This document shows positions 25,019 to 34,266 of a stretch of DNA of 64,000 nucleotides, one piece after another; position 1 is the stretch's first letter, and each line of letters starts with the position of its first letter. This stretch comes from Microbacterium oxydans (GTDB lineage Bacteria; Actinomycetota; Actinomycetes; Actinomycetales; Microbacteriaceae): positions 1 through 64,000 of the forward strand of contig NZ_JYIV01000012.1 of assembly GCF_000956405.1 (NCBI RefSeq), written 5' to 3'. The notes below the pieces were generated by a model. The model searched no databases, was not told the DNA's origin, and saw nothing but the letters and a program-made list of their open reading frames with translations. The position numbers were made by a program, and so were the translations under genes.

Positions 25019-26668
25019 TCAGGAGTTCACGCGGATGATCTCCTGCTGGTACGGCGCGATCACATCGCCTGAGATGCGCAGATCGAGAAGAAGGAAGCGA
25101 CGTGAGGACGGGTCCTCCTCGACCCAGCTCGCCAGCCGGTCGAGGTCGGAGAGCGTGCGCACGACGATACCCTCTGCGCCGACCGCAGCCCCGAACGCGG
25201 CGAAGTCGACCTGGGGGATGCGCATCGGTCCTTCCGCCAGTCCCTTGAGACCGTAGAGGTTGACCTCGGCTCCATAGGCCGCGTCGTTCCAGACCACTGC
25301 CATGCCTCGTCCGCCGGCCGCCCGGACGGCCGATTCCAGGTCCGCGATCGCCATCAGGCCGCCACCGTCGCCGGAGGTGAGCACCACGGTGGACTCGCGA
25401 CGCGCGAGAGCGGCCCCGACGACACTCGGCCATCCGAGCCCGATCGACTGGAACGCGGTGCCGACCATCATCATGCGGTCGGGGGCGGCGACGGGCCAGT
25501 ACATGTTCGCCCACCCGATGAAGTGCCCGCCGTCCGACACCACGACGCGGTCTTCCGGCAGCAGCTCGGCGATGCGGCGAGCGGTGGAGCGCGGGTCGAG
25601 GCGCCCGTCGGGGGCGAGGTCGTCACCCGCGTCGTAGGTCCGCGCGGCTGCCACGTCGACGCTCTCACGCCAGGAGTGTGCCGGGCCCGTGTCGCCGAGC
25701 CGGGCCACGAGCGCTTCCGCGGCGAGCCGGGCATCCGCGCGGACGAAGCCTCCGACGTGGGCGTGTGTCGCCGCCGGTGCGATGTCGATCTGGTAGACCC
25801 GGGTTCCCGGTGCGAACAGGTCGCCGAACCGCATCGTGAACTGGTTCAAGCTCGCCCCGAACACGACGGCGACGTCGGCGGAGCGCACGAGCTCCATCGC
25901 ACCGTCCGCGCCGAAGCCACCGGTCACACCGAGGTCGTACCTGGTGTCGGGGAACACTCCGCGACCGAGGGCGGAAGAGGCGGTGAGGGCGCCGGTAGCC
26001 GCAGCCAGCTCTCCCAGCGCCGTGCTCGCTCCGGACAGCCACGCGCCGCGACCGGCGAGAAGGAACGGGCGCTCTGCCCCAGCCAGGACGGACGCGATCT
26101 CGTCGAGCATCCCCTCGGCGAACTCGCCACGCGGAGCGAGCGGGGTCGGGGTCCGGGGGGAGGGAGCGTCCGGCACCTCACCTGCGTCGAGCGCTGCGAC
26201 GTCGTAGGGGATCGCGAGGACGACGGGCACCCGGTAGGTGAGCGCGTGCTCGATCGCGATGACGGTGGTGGCGGCGGCATCCGCCCGTCCGACCGTATAG
26301 GTGCGAGCGCCGACCGCGGAGGCGAGGGCGATCTGGTCGACGTCCCACGGGCGGGGGCCGGACGTGGGCTCATCGCCGACGACCAGCACCAGCGGCACTC
26401 GAGCCTGCACGGCCTCGGCGAGGGCGGTCAGCGTGTTCGTGAAGCCGGCTCCGTACGTCGAGGTGCCTGCGGCGATGCGACCCGAGGTGCGGAAGTGGGC
26501 GTCGGCTGCCACCACGGCACCCTGCTCGTGACGGACCGCGGTGAACACAGCATCCGTCTGGGTCTCGATCGCGTCGAGGAAGTAGGCGTTGCCGTTTCCC
26601 ATCACCCCGAAGACGGCATCGATGTGCTGGGCGAGGGTGAGGGCGACATGGGCGGACACGGAGGGCAT
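25019..26668 (-). CDS. Thiamine diphosphate-dependent enzyme (acetolactate synthase/benzoylformate decarboxylase family)
   Basis: The 549-residue protein has the three-domain ThDP decarboxylase layout: PYR domain (1-165) with catalytic Glu E48 in VRHEQGAVVAADA, central domain (about 185-320), and PP domain (about 350-540) with the ThDP/Mg motif SGDGGGLMAIADL...VVWNDAAYG. The reaction is not determined by these motifs; 2-oxo-acid decarboxylation or carboligation is expected. It stands alone, divergent from a phosphoribosyltransferase gene and convergent with the endonuclease gene, so context gives no pathway. Confidence 0.85.
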   Translation of the reverse strand: MPSVSAHVALTLAQHIDAVFGVMGNGNAYFLDAIETQTDAVFTAVRHEQGAVVAADAHFRTSGRIAAGTSTYGAGFTNTLTALAEAVQARVPLVLVVGDEPTSGPRPWDVDQIALASAVGARTYTVGRADAAATTVIAIEHALTYRVPVVLAIPYDVAALDAGEVPDAPSPRTPTPLAPRGEFAEGMLDEIASVLAGAERPFLLAGRGAWLSGASTALGELAAATGALTASSALGRGVFPDTRYDLGVTGGFGADGAMELVRSADVAVVFGASLNQFTMRFGDLFAPGTRVYQIDIAPAATHAHVGGFVRADARLAAEALVARLGDTGPAHSWRESVDVAAARTYDAGDDLAPDGRLDPRSTARRIAELLPEDRVVVSDGGHFIGWANMYWPVAAPDRMMMVGTAFQSIGLGWPSVVGAALARRESTVVLTSGDGGGLMAIADLESAVRAAGGRGMAVVWNDAAYGAEVNLYGLKGLAEGPMRIPQVDFAAFGAAVGAEGIVVRTLSDLDRLASWVEEDPSSRRFLLLDLRISGDVIAPYQQEIIRVNS

Positions 26669-26831
26669 GGGAAAGCCTTTCGAGACAGGGACGGAGGAAC
26701 TGCGGGATCCGTATGTGTCTCGCCTCCGCGTCTTCGCGAAGTGCTTCGTGCCTCTTTTTCAGGCACCGGCCGGGCCGGACCAGCTCAGTCTATCGGCGAG
26801 CGAGCCCGGTGACATGCGGGAGAATGCAGGA

Positions 26832-27341
26832 ATGACTGATGCGGAGATCGAGCGCGAGACACTCACCTGGGACGGCTTCGGGGAGGCGACGCGCGATCTG
26901 GCACGAAGCATCCTGGACAGCGGCTTCATGCCGGAGGTCGTCGTCGCCATCGCCCGGGGTGGCCTGCTCCCGGCGGGAGCGATCGCCTACGGGCTCGGCG
27001 CCAAGAACTGCGGCGCCATCAACGTCGAGTTCTACACCGGCATCGGCACCGTGCTTGACGCGCCGGAGGTGCTGCCTCCTGAGCTCGACATGGCGTATCT
27101 CGACGGCCGCCGCGTGCTGCTCGTCGATGACGTGGCCGACTCGGGTCGCACGCTCGCCCTGGCCGTGCAGCTGCTGAAGGACAAGGGCGCCGACGTGCGT
27201 TCGGTCACGATCTACACGAAGCCGTCCACCATCATCCAGCCCGACTTCGCGTGGAAGGACACCGACCTCTGGATCAACTTCCCGTGGTCGTTCCGCGGCA
27301 CCGTTCGGGAAGAGGACCAGGGGCTCGCGCCGTCCGCCTGA
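26832..27341 (+). CDS. Phosphoribosyltransferase-family protein
   Basis: A 169-residue type-I PRTase: PEVVVAIARGGLLPAGAIAYGLG at residues 33-55 and the PRPP-binding loop RRVLLVDDVADSGRTLALA near 95-113. Closest in style to hypoxanthine/xanthine-type PRTases that salvage purines, but the base specificity is not visible. The start is ATG 26832, preceded by GAGAAT six nt upstream (possible leaderless -10); a longer reading would run into the divergent promoter region. A small hairpin GTGCCT-N7-AGGCAC (26748-26766) lies in the 163-nt region upstream. Confidence 0.85.
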   Translation: MTDAEIERETLTWDGFGEATRDLARSILDSGFMPEVVVAIARGGLLPAGAIAYGLGAKNCGAINVEFYTGIGTVLDAPEVLPPELDMAYLDGRRVLLVDDVADSGRTLALAVQLLKDKGADVRSVTIYTKPSTIIQPDFAWKDTDLWINFPWSFRGTVREEDQGLAPSA

Positions 27342-27354
27342 ATCGGGCGGCCTG

Positions 27355-28878
27355 TCAGCCGCGCAGCAGGGAACGCAGTGACTGGATCGTGTCGGCCTCG
27401 GCGGGCGACTTGTCGGATCTGTAGCCTTTCACCCGGGCGAAGCGCAGCGCGATACCTCCCGGATACCGCGGAGAGCGCTGCACCCCGTCGATCGCGATCT
27501 CGACGACGACATCCGGCCGCAGGAACACGGTCGATGCCGTGCGGTGCGTCTCATGTTCGGGGAACACCTCGGTCTGCCAGCGCAGCAGCTCGTCGGTGAG
27601 GCCCTTGAAGGTCTTGCCCACCATGACGAAGCCGCCGGGGTCGCCGAACTCGCCGTCGGGGTCGCGTGCACCCAGGTGCAGGTTCGACAGCCAGCCCTGG
27701 CGACGGCCGGAGCCCCACTCGGCGCCGAGCACGACGAGGTCGAAGGTCAGCACGGGCTTGACCTTGACCCAGGACTTCCCCCGACGGCCGGCAGCGTAGG
27801 GGGCGTCGAGGCCCTTGACCACGACACCCTCATGGCCGGCAGCGAGGGCTTCGCGCGACAGCTGCTCCGCGGCGCCGGGGTCGTCGGTCACGATGCCGGG
27901 CATCCGCCAGTCGCCGGCCACGCGTTCGAGTTCGGCGAGACGGACGGAGAGCGGCTCGTCGATCAGGTCGCGTCCGTCCACGTGCAGCACGTCGAAGAAC
28001 CATGGCCGCAGCACGAGCTCGCGTGAGGCGTCGGCACCGAACCTCGACATCGTCTCCTGGAAGGGGCGCGGCCCACCGTCTTCGTCGAGCGACAGCGTCT
28101 CTCCGTCGAGGATGACATCGTCGACGGGAAGAGCCCGCACGATCTCGACGAGTTCCGGCACGCGATGGGTGATGTCGGCCAGGCTCCGCGTGTAGACGCC
28201 GACCTCGTCGCCGTGACGGTGCACCTGGATGCGCGCGCCGTCGAGCTTGTACTCCACCGACGCCGTGCCGGTGATCTCGAGCGCAGCGGAGGGTGTGGGC
28301 GCGGTGGCCGCCAGCATGGGGAGGACAGGGCGTCCGACCTGAAGACCGATGGCGTCCAGCGCGTCTGCGTCGTCGGTGAGGGCGACACGAGCGGTCTCCC
28401 CGAGGTCGCCGGACAACATGGCGGCGCGACGCACGAGGGCGAGGGGGCGGTCGGCCGCTCTCGCAATCGCGTCGAGGAGCACCCCGGACAACGCCCCGGT
28501 GCGGAGTTCGCCGAGCATCGCGCGGACGAGGAAGTCCCACTCCGCCGCTGTCGCCCGTGCGGCGAGGCCGCCGAGAATGCCGGTGCGAGCGGCGGCGGAG
28601 CCTGATCCGGACGTGGCGGCGAGAGTGGTGAGCGAGGCGTCGACATCGCTCACCGTGAGCGTGGGCTCACCGGCGTGGGTGATCTCGATGGTGGTGAGCC
28701 CGCGCCATCCGACGCCGAGGCGTCCCTGGCGCGGTGACGCGAGCAGGAGCCCCACGACCGCAGGCAGCTCGGACGGATCTGCGCGCGCAAGCAGCTCGGC
28801 GATGCCGTCGATCTTCGCGAGCCTGGATGACGTGGCTCCGACGTGTTCTGCGGTGGCGACCAGCTCTGTGAGCTTCAT
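27355..28878 (-). CDS. ligB: ATP-dependent DNA ligase, LigB type
   Basis: Seals DNA nicks with ATP; a repair-side ligase additional to the essential NAD-dependent LigA. The 507-residue length equals mycobacterial LigB. An N-terminal helical DNA-binding domain (1-195) is followed by the adenylation domain with the nucleotidyl Lys K211 in EYKLDGARIQVH, motif III (PWFFDVLHVDG), motif IV (HEGVVVKGLDAPY), motif V (SWVKVKP) and the OB-fold domain (about 400-507; RFARVKGYRSDK). The start MKLTEL at 28878 is chosen for family length and a -10-like GACAAT six nt upstream. It is divergent from the DUF4132 operon and shares an inverted promoter element with it. Confidence 0.95.
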   Translation of the reverse strand: MKLTELVATAEHVGATSSRLAKIDGIAELLARADPSELPAVVGLLLASPRQGRLGVGWRGLTTIEITHAGEPTLTVSDVDASLTTLAATSGSGSAAARTGILGGLAARATAAEWDFLVRAMLGELRTGALSGVLLDAIARAADRPLALVRRAAMLSGDLGETARVALTDDADALDAIGLQVGRPVLPMLAATAPTPSAALEITGTASVEYKLDGARIQVHRHGDEVGVYTRSLADITHRVPELVEIVRALPVDDVILDGETLSLDEDGGPRPFQETMSRFGADASRELVLRPWFFDVLHVDGRDLIDEPLSVRLAELERVAGDWRMPGIVTDDPGAAEQLSREALAAGHEGVVVKGLDAPYAAGRRGKSWVKVKPVLTFDLVVLGAEWGSGRRQGWLSNLHLGARDPDGEFGDPGGFVMVGKTFKGLTDELLRWQTEVFPEHETHRTASTVFLRPDVVVEIAIDGVQRSPRYPGGIALRFARVKGYRSDKSPAEADTIQSLRSLLRG

Positions 28879-28884
28879 CTCGGC

Positions 28885-28907
28885 ATTGTCGCACCGGCGT
28901 CGGACAT
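28885..28907 (-). promoter_or_regulatory. Damage-promoter-like element of ligB
   Basis: On the minus strand: ATGTCCGAC (28907-28899), eight bases, GACAAT (28890-28885), then six bases to the ligB ATG. The spacing is exactly that of the RecA-NDp/PafBC promoter, but the 9-mer matches the consensus at only 5 of 9 positions. Its 13-bp core is identical, in inverted orientation, to the element before the divergent gene at 29013. Confidence 0.45.
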
Positions 28908-28981
28908 CCGCAGCGGAGTCGAGAACAGTCGATCGTGGTCGCCTGATGCGGCTGACGTCGGTGTGGGATGGCCGGGCCGGA

Positions 28982-29005
28982 ATGTCCGACGCCGCGTGCC
29001 ACAAT
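28982..29005 (+). promoter_or_regulatory. Damage-promoter-like element of the DUF4132 operon
   Basis: ATGTCCGAC (28982-28990) and CACAAT (29000-29005), seven nt before the ATG at 29013, mirror the ligB element; GTGC-ACAAT sequence beyond the 13-bp core also matches. Spacing is one base longer (N9) than the PafBC consensus. The mirror-image conservation of two divergent promoters is seen directly; damage control is inferred. Confidence 0.4.
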
Positions 29006-29012
29006 GAGTCGC

Positions 29013-29414
29013 ATGATCGTCGAGACCGCAACGCTGGGCAGCCGTGCGGTCGGGGAGACCCTCACGATGGACGAGCTCGACGGCCGGCGCTCACTCCGCG
29101 CCCTGCTGCGGCCACTGGTCGCGCAGGGGCTCGCTTCCTACGACGCTCATCGATCGCGCGCAGCACTGCTGCAGATCATCACTCCCGTCGATCTGATCGC
29201 GGGCGCCGAGACCGGCCGTTATGGCCACGAGCCGCGAACGCTTCCCGCCGCTCCGACGCTCGACGTCGCTTACGCACGCGCCATCGAGGCCTTCGTCGAT
29301 GAACTCTTCTTCGCCTTCCTGGACGATGTCCGGATCACCGACCTCGACGACATCGTCACGATCGAACCGCACTCCCGGCTCCGCCTGGTGCGACTGGTCG
29401 CGCTGACGGGATAG
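29013..29414 (+). CDS. Small protein of unknown function, partner of the DUF4132 protein
   Basis: A 133-residue acidic, soluble protein that I do not recognise. It begins MIVETATLGSRAVGETLTMDEL, continues with a helical region (SLRALLRPLVAQGL), and has an Asp-rich strand region near the C-terminus (FLDDVRITDLDDIVTI). No signal peptide, membrane segment or Cys motif. It is 8 nt upstream of the giant DUF4132 gene and surely in one operon. An alternative ATG at 29004 adds three residues. The damage-promoter-like element immediately upstream gives the only clue to its biology. Confidence 0.7.
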   Translation: MIVETATLGSRAVGETLTMDELDGRRSLRALLRPLVAQGLASYDAHRSRAALLQIITPVDLIAGAETGRYGHEPRTLPAAPTLDVAYARAIEAFVDELFFAFLDDVRITDLDDIVTIEPHSRLRLVRLVALTG

Positions 29415-29422
29415 GGAATCAG

Positions 29423-32400
29423 TTGCTGACCGCCGAACAGGCCAACGTTGAACTGCAGAAGAACTGCTCCTGCGATCACAAGGGCCGCAGCCCGATCCGC
29501 GCGAGCGGCATCCTGGCACCACGTCTCGCACAACGAATCGCCGAGAACCTGAACGACCGGTCGGGAGACTACGACGCCGTCGTCCGTGAGGGGATCGCGC
29601 AGACAGCCGTTGTGCTCGCCACCGAACTCGATCAGCTCCCCGACGGAAAGCTCCGCAAGGTCCTCCTCGCGCTGTGTCCTCCACTCGGAACCGAGCTGGC
29701 CGCGTGGTGGGAGCAGGCGAGGTCGGGCGCGTCCGCCGACTCGTTGTCGTCGAGGTGGGCGACGCTCGTCACGCTGCTGCGGCACGTCACCCACTTCCCG
29801 CAGCCGGTCGAGTGGCAGGCGACCTGGCTGCTGTACTTCGGGGAGTACACGCCGCTGGGCGCCGTCTTCGCCTCGGTGCTCGACGCCGGGAACTCCGAAG
29901 TACGACGCATCCTCATCGACAGCATCGAAGGCACGCATCCGATCGGCGGCCCGTCACGGGAGGGATACCGGGCGCTGCTGGCGGCGCATGACCCGGCGGC
30001 GTGGGAACTCGTCGGCAGGCAGCTGCGGGAGGCGGGGCGGGCCGAGGGACTGCGTCAGACGATCCTCGAAGCGGCTCCCGCCGGTCATCCCGACGCGTTC
30101 GCGATGCTGCTCGAGCTCATCGTCGACAACGACCTCGTGCGGTTCTCCAGCACGATCCATGCACTATCCGGGTGGACGCGGGAGACGCTCGACACCCGGC
30201 GATCCGCTCAGGCCGCCGAAGCGCTCGCGACCCTCGCGCGGGTCACGCGGAATCCTCTCTCGGTCGAGCAGCTGCGCACCGGTTCGCCGACCGACGCATT
30301 CCTCGGGCTGTGGGCGCTCGCGCTCCGCGACGTCGAGGCGACCATCGCCGCGGCCTCTGTGCTCCTCGCCGAGCCCGATGCGGGGAAACGCCTCGCTGCG
30401 GCGCGGATGCTCGTCATACTCGCCCGCCCCTCCGCCGCCGAAGTTCTCGTGACAGCCTTCGCGGACGAGGACTTCGCGGTTCTCCGTACCGCGCTGGGAG
30501 CCTGGTGGGTAGACGGTGGCCTCGTCCGCGGCCCGGCTCCGCTTTCCGAGACCGCCCTCTCGGCGCTGCGGATGCGCGTGGATCAGGTCGGTGCGGCGCA
30601 GAACGTCGATACGGGCATCCTGGCTCCTCGGATCGAGGCGCTGAAGCGCTCGGACATCGTCGACCTCCTCACGGCAGCCTCCGGTCCCGACGACATCGAC
30701 CTCACGATCGCTTCGGCGGACGCGCGCCGCTACGCGGTGGCGAAGTTCGCCAAGGATCCCGCTACGTACCGGGCGGAGCTCTTCACGCTTGCGCTGGACG
30801 TCTCCTGGCATGTGCGCACCTCGGCACGTGTTGCCCTCGAGGTCGATGAGATCACCGGTGAGGAGGCGCTGCTGCTCGAGAAGGCCCTCACGCGCACGAC
30901 CGACGACATCCGCAAGACGGCGCTCCAGCTGCTCCAGAAGCAGGGTCCCGACGCTGTCGAGGCGACGCTGGCACGCCTGCGCGCCGGGAAGCCCGAGCAG
31001 CGGCGCGCGGCCGACGAGCTGGCGCAGCTCGCAGGACTCTCGGAGAGCGGGGCCGGAGTGGTGCCGGCGCCATCGACGTCACCGACGGAACCAGCTGTAG
31101 AGGCTGCGGCGGGCGAGCCCACCGGTGCACTCGGCTCCGACGCGAAGACGCCTGAGACGACGACGGCGGCGGCGTCAGGAAACGCACACCTCCCCGTTCT
31201 TCTCCGTTACAGCGTCGAAGATCGCACGCCGGCCGTGCGCCCGGTCGCGCCCCCCGCATCACGATGGGCGATCTACCACCCGGGAGCGCGACGCATCTGG
31301 CAGTCGCTCGGGGCCTGGCTCGACGAGCACACGAGCGTCGAGGTGCACACCTCCGGAGGCGTCGAACTCCTCTCCAACCTGAAGGGCATCGCGCGCAACG
31401 AAGACGGTTCGATGCCGCTCGAGACGCTCGTGGAACCGTGGTGGGAGCGCACCAGAGCCGACCTGGTGGACGGCGGGGTCGAACTCGACCTCCTGCGGCT
31501 GCTGTCCGCCGGCTCCGGCCCGCTGGCGAGACAGGTCATCGGCGATCTGGGGGAGGAGACCAACCCGTCGACCCGATCGCTCCGCATCTCGCTGATCGAG
31601 CATCTGGCTCGTCGGGAGCGCAGGTCGACGTGGATGGAGCCCGTGCTCGATCTGATCGATCTGGAGGCCTCCCAGCTGCCGGTCGAGGAGCTGATCGGAC
31701 CGCGGAATGTGCAGATCGTCTCGAATCGTCATGCCGGGGTCGACCCGCGCGAGAGCGCCGGCGCGATCAGGTCCGCGCTCGGCTCCCTGGATCCTGCCGT
31801 GCTCGACGACGGGCAGCTCGACCGGCTGTGGCGGACGCTCCGCTTCATCGACGAACCGGAGGGCGCCGTCGATCAGTGGGGCGGAGAACGGATCGAGCTC
31901 TCCCCGTCGACCCGCTGGCATCCGGCCGCGGTCGTCGTCGACCAGCCGTTCCGGTTCCGGCCGCCGCTGCGGTTCGTGATCGAGGCGTTCGAGCGAGGTA
32001 TCGCCAGCCGCGCCGACCTCATCGACCACGTCGTCACGCACCCCTCGCGGAACTGCGAGCTGAACGTCGTCGAGCGTGATCCGCTGGGGCTGTTCAGCGC
32101 GATCACGTCGGCGACTCCGCAGGTGCGGAGGCTGGTCGAACAGGTCCAGCGTGCCGTGATCGACCTCGAACTGCCCCGCGGCGAGTTCGCGACGCCGTAC
32201 TCGGTCATGGCGATGGCCCTGCAGCGGGCGACCGGCGCAGAGAGCCTGGTAGCGGTGTTGCAGGCGCTCGGGCGTCGTCCCTTCGTGCGCCGCGATCTGT
32301 ACGTCTCGGATCGCGAGGGTGTCTTGTCCCACCTGGTGCGGATTCACAGTCCTGCCGCGGACGAGACCGTCGAGTCGGTGGCCAGGGCCTTCGCTGGCTC

Positions 32401-34252
32401 GAAGATCCCGGAGAGTCGGATCATCGAGACCGCGATGTACGCCCCACAGTGGGCGGAACTGTTCGAGCAGCACCTCGGCTGGCCGGGGTTCGCCTCCGCA
32501 GTCTGGTGGATCCATGCGCACACTCCCTTGGACGGATACGAGATCAAGAGGTGGATCCGTGCCGAGAGAGCGAGCGAGATCCACCGGCGCACACCCGTGA
32601 CCGACGAGGACCGCGAGCTCGGCAGCGCCGACGTCGCGTGGTTCGCGAGGATGCACGCGGAGCTGGGAGACGACCGTCTCGACCGCGTGCTCAAGGCGGC
32701 GAAGTACGCCTCGACCGCCGGGCAGCAGAAGCAGGCGGAGCTGTTCGCGAACGTGCTGCGTGGCAGAACCGGCGAAGATGAGCTGCTCACGCGCATGCAC
32801 GAGAAGCGGCACCAGGACGCCGTCCGCGCATATGGTCTGCTGCCGTTGTCCGGCGACCCGGATGAGATCCTGCGCCGGTACGAGGTGCTGCGCGGTTTCG
32901 TCCGCTCGGGGAAGACCTCAGGACCCCAGCGTCGCGCGGCCGAGACCGCGGCTGTGCACACCGCGCTGGAGAACCTCGCGCGTGCGGCCGGCTACCGCGA
33001 CCCGCAGCGCCTGACGTGGGCGATGGAGGCCAGGACCGCCGCCGACCTCAGCAGTGGTCCCGTGACCGCCGTCGACGGCGATGTGACGGTGAGCCTGAGC
33101 ATCGACGACCTGGGAATGCCCGTCGTCGCGGTCGAACTCGCGGGAAAGACGCTCGCCGCGGTGCCCGCCAAGAGCCGCAAGGTGGAAGCGATCGCCGCCC
33201 TGACGCTGCGCGCCCGCGAGCTCAAGAAGCAGGCGCAGCGGATGCGCGAATCGCTCGAAGCGGCGTGTGTCCTCGGCGACGTGATCGACGCCGAGGAGCT
33301 GTCCCTTCTGCAGTCGCACCCCATCTTGGGGAGGATGCTCCCCGAGCTGGTGATGGTCGACGGCGAGGGCCGCGCCGGGTTCCTCAGTGCCGGTGGAGAC
33401 GAACTCATCCTCGCCGATGAGTCGGTGATCCGCGCTGTCGGCGGTCTGCGCATCGCTCACCCGCTGGATCTGCTGACGAGTGGCGATTGGCCCGACCTTC
33501 AGCACGTGGTCATGACCCGTGGTCGGCCGCAGCCCTTCAAGCAGCTCTTCCGCGAACTTTACGTGCTCAACGAGAACGAACAGGTCGAGCAGGGCATCTC
33601 CTCCCGGAGGTACGTCGGTCATCAGCTCGACTCCCGCCGTGCTGCCGGACTCTTCGCTGCCCGCGGGTGGGTGCGTGACTACGGGTTCGGCTACGAGCGC
33701 ACATTCCACAACGAGCGGATCATCGCGTTCTGCAACACCTCGGGCGGCTGGGGGACTGCTGCCGAGGTGGAGGAGGCCGTGACCGACGATGTCCGGTTCG
33801 GGCACGTCGGCTCGCACCGTGCGATCCCCCTCTCGGAGGTGCCGCCTCGGGTGTTCTCCGAGACGATGCGGGATCTCGATCTCGTGGTGTCGGTCGCGCA
33901 CGTGAGCGGTGTCGATCCGCAGGCCTCCGAGTCGAGCATCGAACTGCGACGACGCATCGTCGAGGAGACCTGTCGGCTGCTCGGACTGGACAACGTCGAG
34001 ATCGACGGTCACCATGTGCGGATCAAGGGCGCGCTGGGCACGTATTCGGTGCACCTCGGATCCGGCATCGTGCACCGCATCCCGGGGAACACGCTCTTCA
34101 TCATCCCGGTGAGCGCGCAGCACCGCGGCCGCGTGTTCCTGCCGTTCGTGGACGACGATCCGCGTACGGCGGAGATCGTGTCGAAGGTCGTGATGCTGTC
34201 GTCGGACGACAAGATCAAGGATCCGACGATCCTGAGTCAGCTGGTGCACTGA
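29423..34252 (+). CDS. Giant DUF4132-domain protein (MolR/YehI-like)
   Basis: A 1,609-residue cytoplasmic protein. Residues about 60-540 look like alpha-helical HEAT-type repeats (many 30-40-residue helical pairs such as RLAAARMLVILARPSAAEVL); a Ser/Thr/Pro/Ala linker follows at about 545-590; then a large helical region; and the DUF4132 domain at about 1235-1420 (LKKQAQRMRESLEAACVLG ... LLQSHPILGRMLPELV). A strand-rich C-terminal end closes it. No catalytic motif is recognised. E. coli YehI/MolR share DUF4132, whose function is unknown. The TTG start at 29423 is inferred because no ATG occurs nearby and the frame opens just after the upstream gene; the ribosome site is weak. Confidence 0.85.
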   Translation: MLTAEQANVELQKNCSCDHKGRSPIRASGILAPRLAQRIAENLNDRSGDYDAVVREGIAQTAVVLATELDQLPDGKLRKVLLALCPPLGTELAAWWEQARSGASADSLSSRWATLVTLLRHVTHFPQPVEWQATWLLYFGEYTPLGAVFASVLDAGNSEVRRILIDSIEGTHPIGGPSREGYRALLAAHDPAAWELVGRQLREAGRAEGLRQTILEAAPAGHPDAFAMLLELIVDNDLVRFSSTIHALSGWTRETLDTRRSAQAAEALATLARVTRNPLSVEQLRTGSPTDAFLGLWALALRDVEATIAAASVLLAEPDAGKRLAAARMLVILARPSAAEVLVTAFADEDFAVLRTALGAWWVDGGLVRGPAPLSETALSALRMRVDQVGAAQNVDTGILAPRIEALKRSDIVDLLTAASGPDDIDLTIASADARRYAVAKFAKDPATYRAELFTLALDVSWHVRTSARVALEVDEITGEEALLLEKALTRTTDDIRKTALQLLQKQGPDAVEATLARLRAGKPEQRRAADELAQLAGLSESGAGVVPAPSTSPTEPAVEAAAGEPTGALGSDAKTPETTTAAASGNAHLPVLLRYSVEDRTPAVRPVAPPASRWAIYHPGARRIWQSLGAWLDEHTSVEVHTSGGVELLSNLKGIARNEDGSMPLETLVEPWWERTRADLVDGGVELDLLRLLSAGSGPLARQVIGDLGEETNPSTRSLRISLIEHLARRERRSTWMEPVLDLIDLEASQLPVEELIGPRNVQIVSNRHAGVDPRESAGAIRSALGSLDPAVLDDGQLDRLWRTLRFIDEPEGAVDQWGGERIELSPSTRWHPAAVVVDQPFRFRPPLRFVIEAFERGIASRADLIDHVVTHPSRNCELNVVERDPLGLFSAITSATPQVRRLVEQVQRAVIDLELPRGEFATPYSVMAMALQRATGAESLVAVLQALGRRPFVRRDLYVSDREGVLSHLVRIHSPAADETVESVARAFAGSKIPESRIIETAMYAPQWAELFEQHLGWPGFASAVWWIHAHTPLDGYEIKRWIRAERASEIHRRTPVTDEDRELGSADVAWFARMHAELGDDRLDRVLKAAKYASTAGQQKQAELFANVLRGRTGEDELLTRMHEKRHQDAVRAYGLLPLSGDPDEILRRYEVLRGFVRSGKTSGPQRRAAETAAVHTALENLARAAGYRDPQRLTWAMEARTAADLSSGPVTAVDGDVTVSLSIDDLGMPVVAVELAGKTLAAVPAKSRKVEAIAALTLRARELKKQAQRMRESLEAACVLGDVIDAEELSLLQSHPILGRMLPELVMVDGEGRAGFLSAGGDELILADESVIRAVGGLRIAHPLDLLTSGDWPDLQHVVMTRGRPQPFKQLFRELYVLNENEQVEQGISSRRYVGHQLDSRRAAGLFAARGWVRDYGFGYERTFHNERIIAFCNTSGGWGTAAEVEEAVTDDVRFGHVGSHRAIPLSEVPPRVFSETMRDLDLVVSVAHVSGVDPQASESSIELRRRIVEETCRLLGLDNVEIDGHHVRIKGALGTYSVHLGSGIVHRIPGNTLFIIPVSAQHRGRVFLPFVDDDPRTAEIVSKVVMLSSDDKIKDPTILSQLVH

Positions 34253-34266
34253 CGATCCTGAGTCAG
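34225..34266. repeat. Direct repeat spanning two convergent gene ends
   Basis: GACGATCCTGAGTCAG occurs at 34225-34240 and again at 34251-34266. Copy one is the last coding stretch of the DUF4132 gene; copy two starts in its stop codon and supplies the stop codon of the convergent enoyl-CoA hydratase gene. A 26-bp tandem duplication or a recombination scar joining two gene blocks would explain it. Confidence 0.8.

Noticed and set aside
26803..26825. Damage-type promoter before the phosphoribosyltransferase gene
   Set aside because: GAGAAT is well placed as a leaderless -10, but the upstream 9-mer AGCCCGGTG lacks the TGTC core.
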